From positions 26,213 to 90,212 of the forward strand of contig NZ_JAHBYD010000022.1 of assembly GCF_019636135.1 (NCBI RefSeq): a stretch of 64,000 bases of DNA. Reading direction: 5' to 3'. The position numbers and the translations under genes are program-made. Below are positions 63,407 to 64,000 of the stretch, piece by piece. Within the stretch, counting starts at the first letter, position 1; every line of letters begins with the position of its first letter. The notes under the pieces were generated by a model. That model was not told the DNA's origin, ran no database searches, and saw only the letters and a program-made list of their open reading frames with translations. This DNA comes from Phenylobacterium sp. (GTDB taxonomy: Bacteria; Pseudomonadota; Alphaproteobacteria; Caulobacterales; Caulobacteraceae).

Positions 63407-64000
63407 ATGACCGCGCCGAGCCTCAACACCGTCAGCACCGCCACGCCCGGCGCCGCCCAGGCCGCCGGCGCGAAGCCCGGCCAGGCCGCCGGCGGCGCGG
63501 GCGATCCGCGCGCGGGCTTCGACGCGCTGCTGGCGGCCCTGTTCCCGAACACGCCGCCGGACGCCCAGGCGGCGACCGCCCCCCTCTTCGCGCCGGCCGC
63601 CGACGGCAAGCTGGCCGCCGGGGCCAAGGGCGACGAGGCCGCCGGCCAGGACGCCGACCCCGAGGCCGCCACGGCCGACGCCGACGTCGCCACCGACACC
63701 CAAGGCCTCGCGGCCTGCCTGCTGGCCACGCCGCAGCCGACCGTCGAAGCCCTGCTGACCGCCAAGGCGCCCCCGGGCGACGGCCGCCCGGGCCTCGTCC
63801 AGGCCGGCAAGGGCGCGCCCGGGCGCTTCGCCCTGCCCGGCAGGACCGAACTCGCACCGGACGCCGCCGACGCCGGCGAAGACGCCGCGGACGCCCTGCC
63901 CCACCCGACCCCGAGCTTGCCGGCCGCGGTAGCCAAGGCCCCCGAGTCCGCGCCGCCCGCCTGGGCCCGCGCGACGGCGCCGGCCGCCCTCGCGCAGCCC
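63407..64000 (+). CDS. fliK: Flagellar hook-length control protein (N-terminal part)
   Basis: 198 residues visible; the gene runs off the right edge. It is extremely rich in Ala, Pro, Gly and Asp, a disordered secretion-type N-terminus (GFDALLAALFPNTPPDAQAA ...) as in FliK proteins. The identification rests on its position divergent from flgK, the sigma54-type promoter and composition, since the C-terminal FliK domain lies outside. In Caulobacter fliK precedes flgD and flgE. MTAPSLNTVSTATPG is the start. Confidence 0.7.
   Translation, partial: MTAPSLNTVSTATPGAAQAAGAKPGQAAGGAGDPRAGFDALLAALFPNTPPDAQAATAPLFAPAADGKLAAGAKGDEAAGQDADPEAATADADVATDTQGLAACLLATPQPTVEALLTAKAPPGDGRPGLVQAGKGAPGRFALPGRTELAPDAADAGEDAADALPHPTPSLPAAVAKAPESAPPAWARATAPAALAQP

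Overview
The window looks like chromosomal DNA of a high-GC alphaproteobacterium of the Caulobacterales, most like Phenylobacterium or Caulobacter. This is inferred from the strong GC bias, sigma54-type flagellar promoters, a TonB receptor with a Fur-like box, a HisKA_2 kinase behind an EcfG-like promoter, PadR/HAAS and PEP-CTERM proteins, and many dispersed palindromes. No rRNA, tRNA, CRISPR array, integrase or transposase gene was recognised. Most of the window reads as housekeeping chromosome.

Layout. 1-6.1 kb: end of a nitronate monooxygenase gene, a glycosyltransferase, the two methylmalonyl-CoA mutase subunits, and a TacA/TacT-like (DUF1778 + GNAT) toxin-antitoxin pair. 6.2-10.1 kb: an exported redoxin / cytochrome c / copper monooxygenase / EF-hand fusion, a Crp/Fnr regulator and a small XRE regulator. 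10.3-24.5 kb: a hybrid histidine kinase, two tandem alpha/beta hydrolases with a divergent TetR, an amidase, a thiolase with two small ORFs, a D-aminoacylase-like amidohydrolase, a HisKA_2 kinase, and an acyl-CoA dehydrogenase with a LiuR-like MerR regulator. 24.6-31.6 kb: an exported TPR-CHAT protease, a SleB-type hydrolase, a second hybrid kinase and a DUF559 gene. 31.7-35.8 kb: the NAD operon nadA - GyrI-like - nadB - nadC with two palindromic operators. 35.9-45 kb: a P-loop kinase, two divergent DJ-1/PfpI proteins, DUF1003, a second SleB hydrolase, two tiny exported proteins, a PadR/HAAS pair, an epoxide-hydrolase-like enzyme and a P450. 45-52.7 kb: uvrB, then a TonB receptor divergent from a PepSY reductase operon. 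52.8-59.2 kb: a trypsin-like protease, a PEP-CTERM protein, small stress-type genes, a thiolase and mnmA. 59.2-64 kb: flgL and flgK on the minus strand and the start of fliK on the plus strand, each set with its own sigma54-type promoter. Between them lie an antitoxin-like gene with an apparent ATT start and a repeat-rich stretch.

How the genes work together. Propionyl-CoA disposal (mutAB), thiolases and an acyl-CoA dehydrogenase suggest growth on branched-chain or fatty acids. nadABC forms a complete aspartate-to-nicotinate-mononucleotide pathway. The TonB receptor and PepSY protein suggest Fur-controlled iron or siderophore use. flgKL and fliK build the hook-filament junction and control hook length.

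The most unusual material is in the intergenic DNA. Two copies of a ~175-bp non-coding element have 18-bp terminal inverted repeats and each is flanked by an exact 10-bp direct repeat, which fits a MITE-like mobile element. A separate set of palindromes has arms built from 9-nt tandem repeats of different sequence. Other highlights are the four-part copper enzyme fusion, the GyrI-like gene inside the nad operon, and the lone AbrB-type antitoxin.
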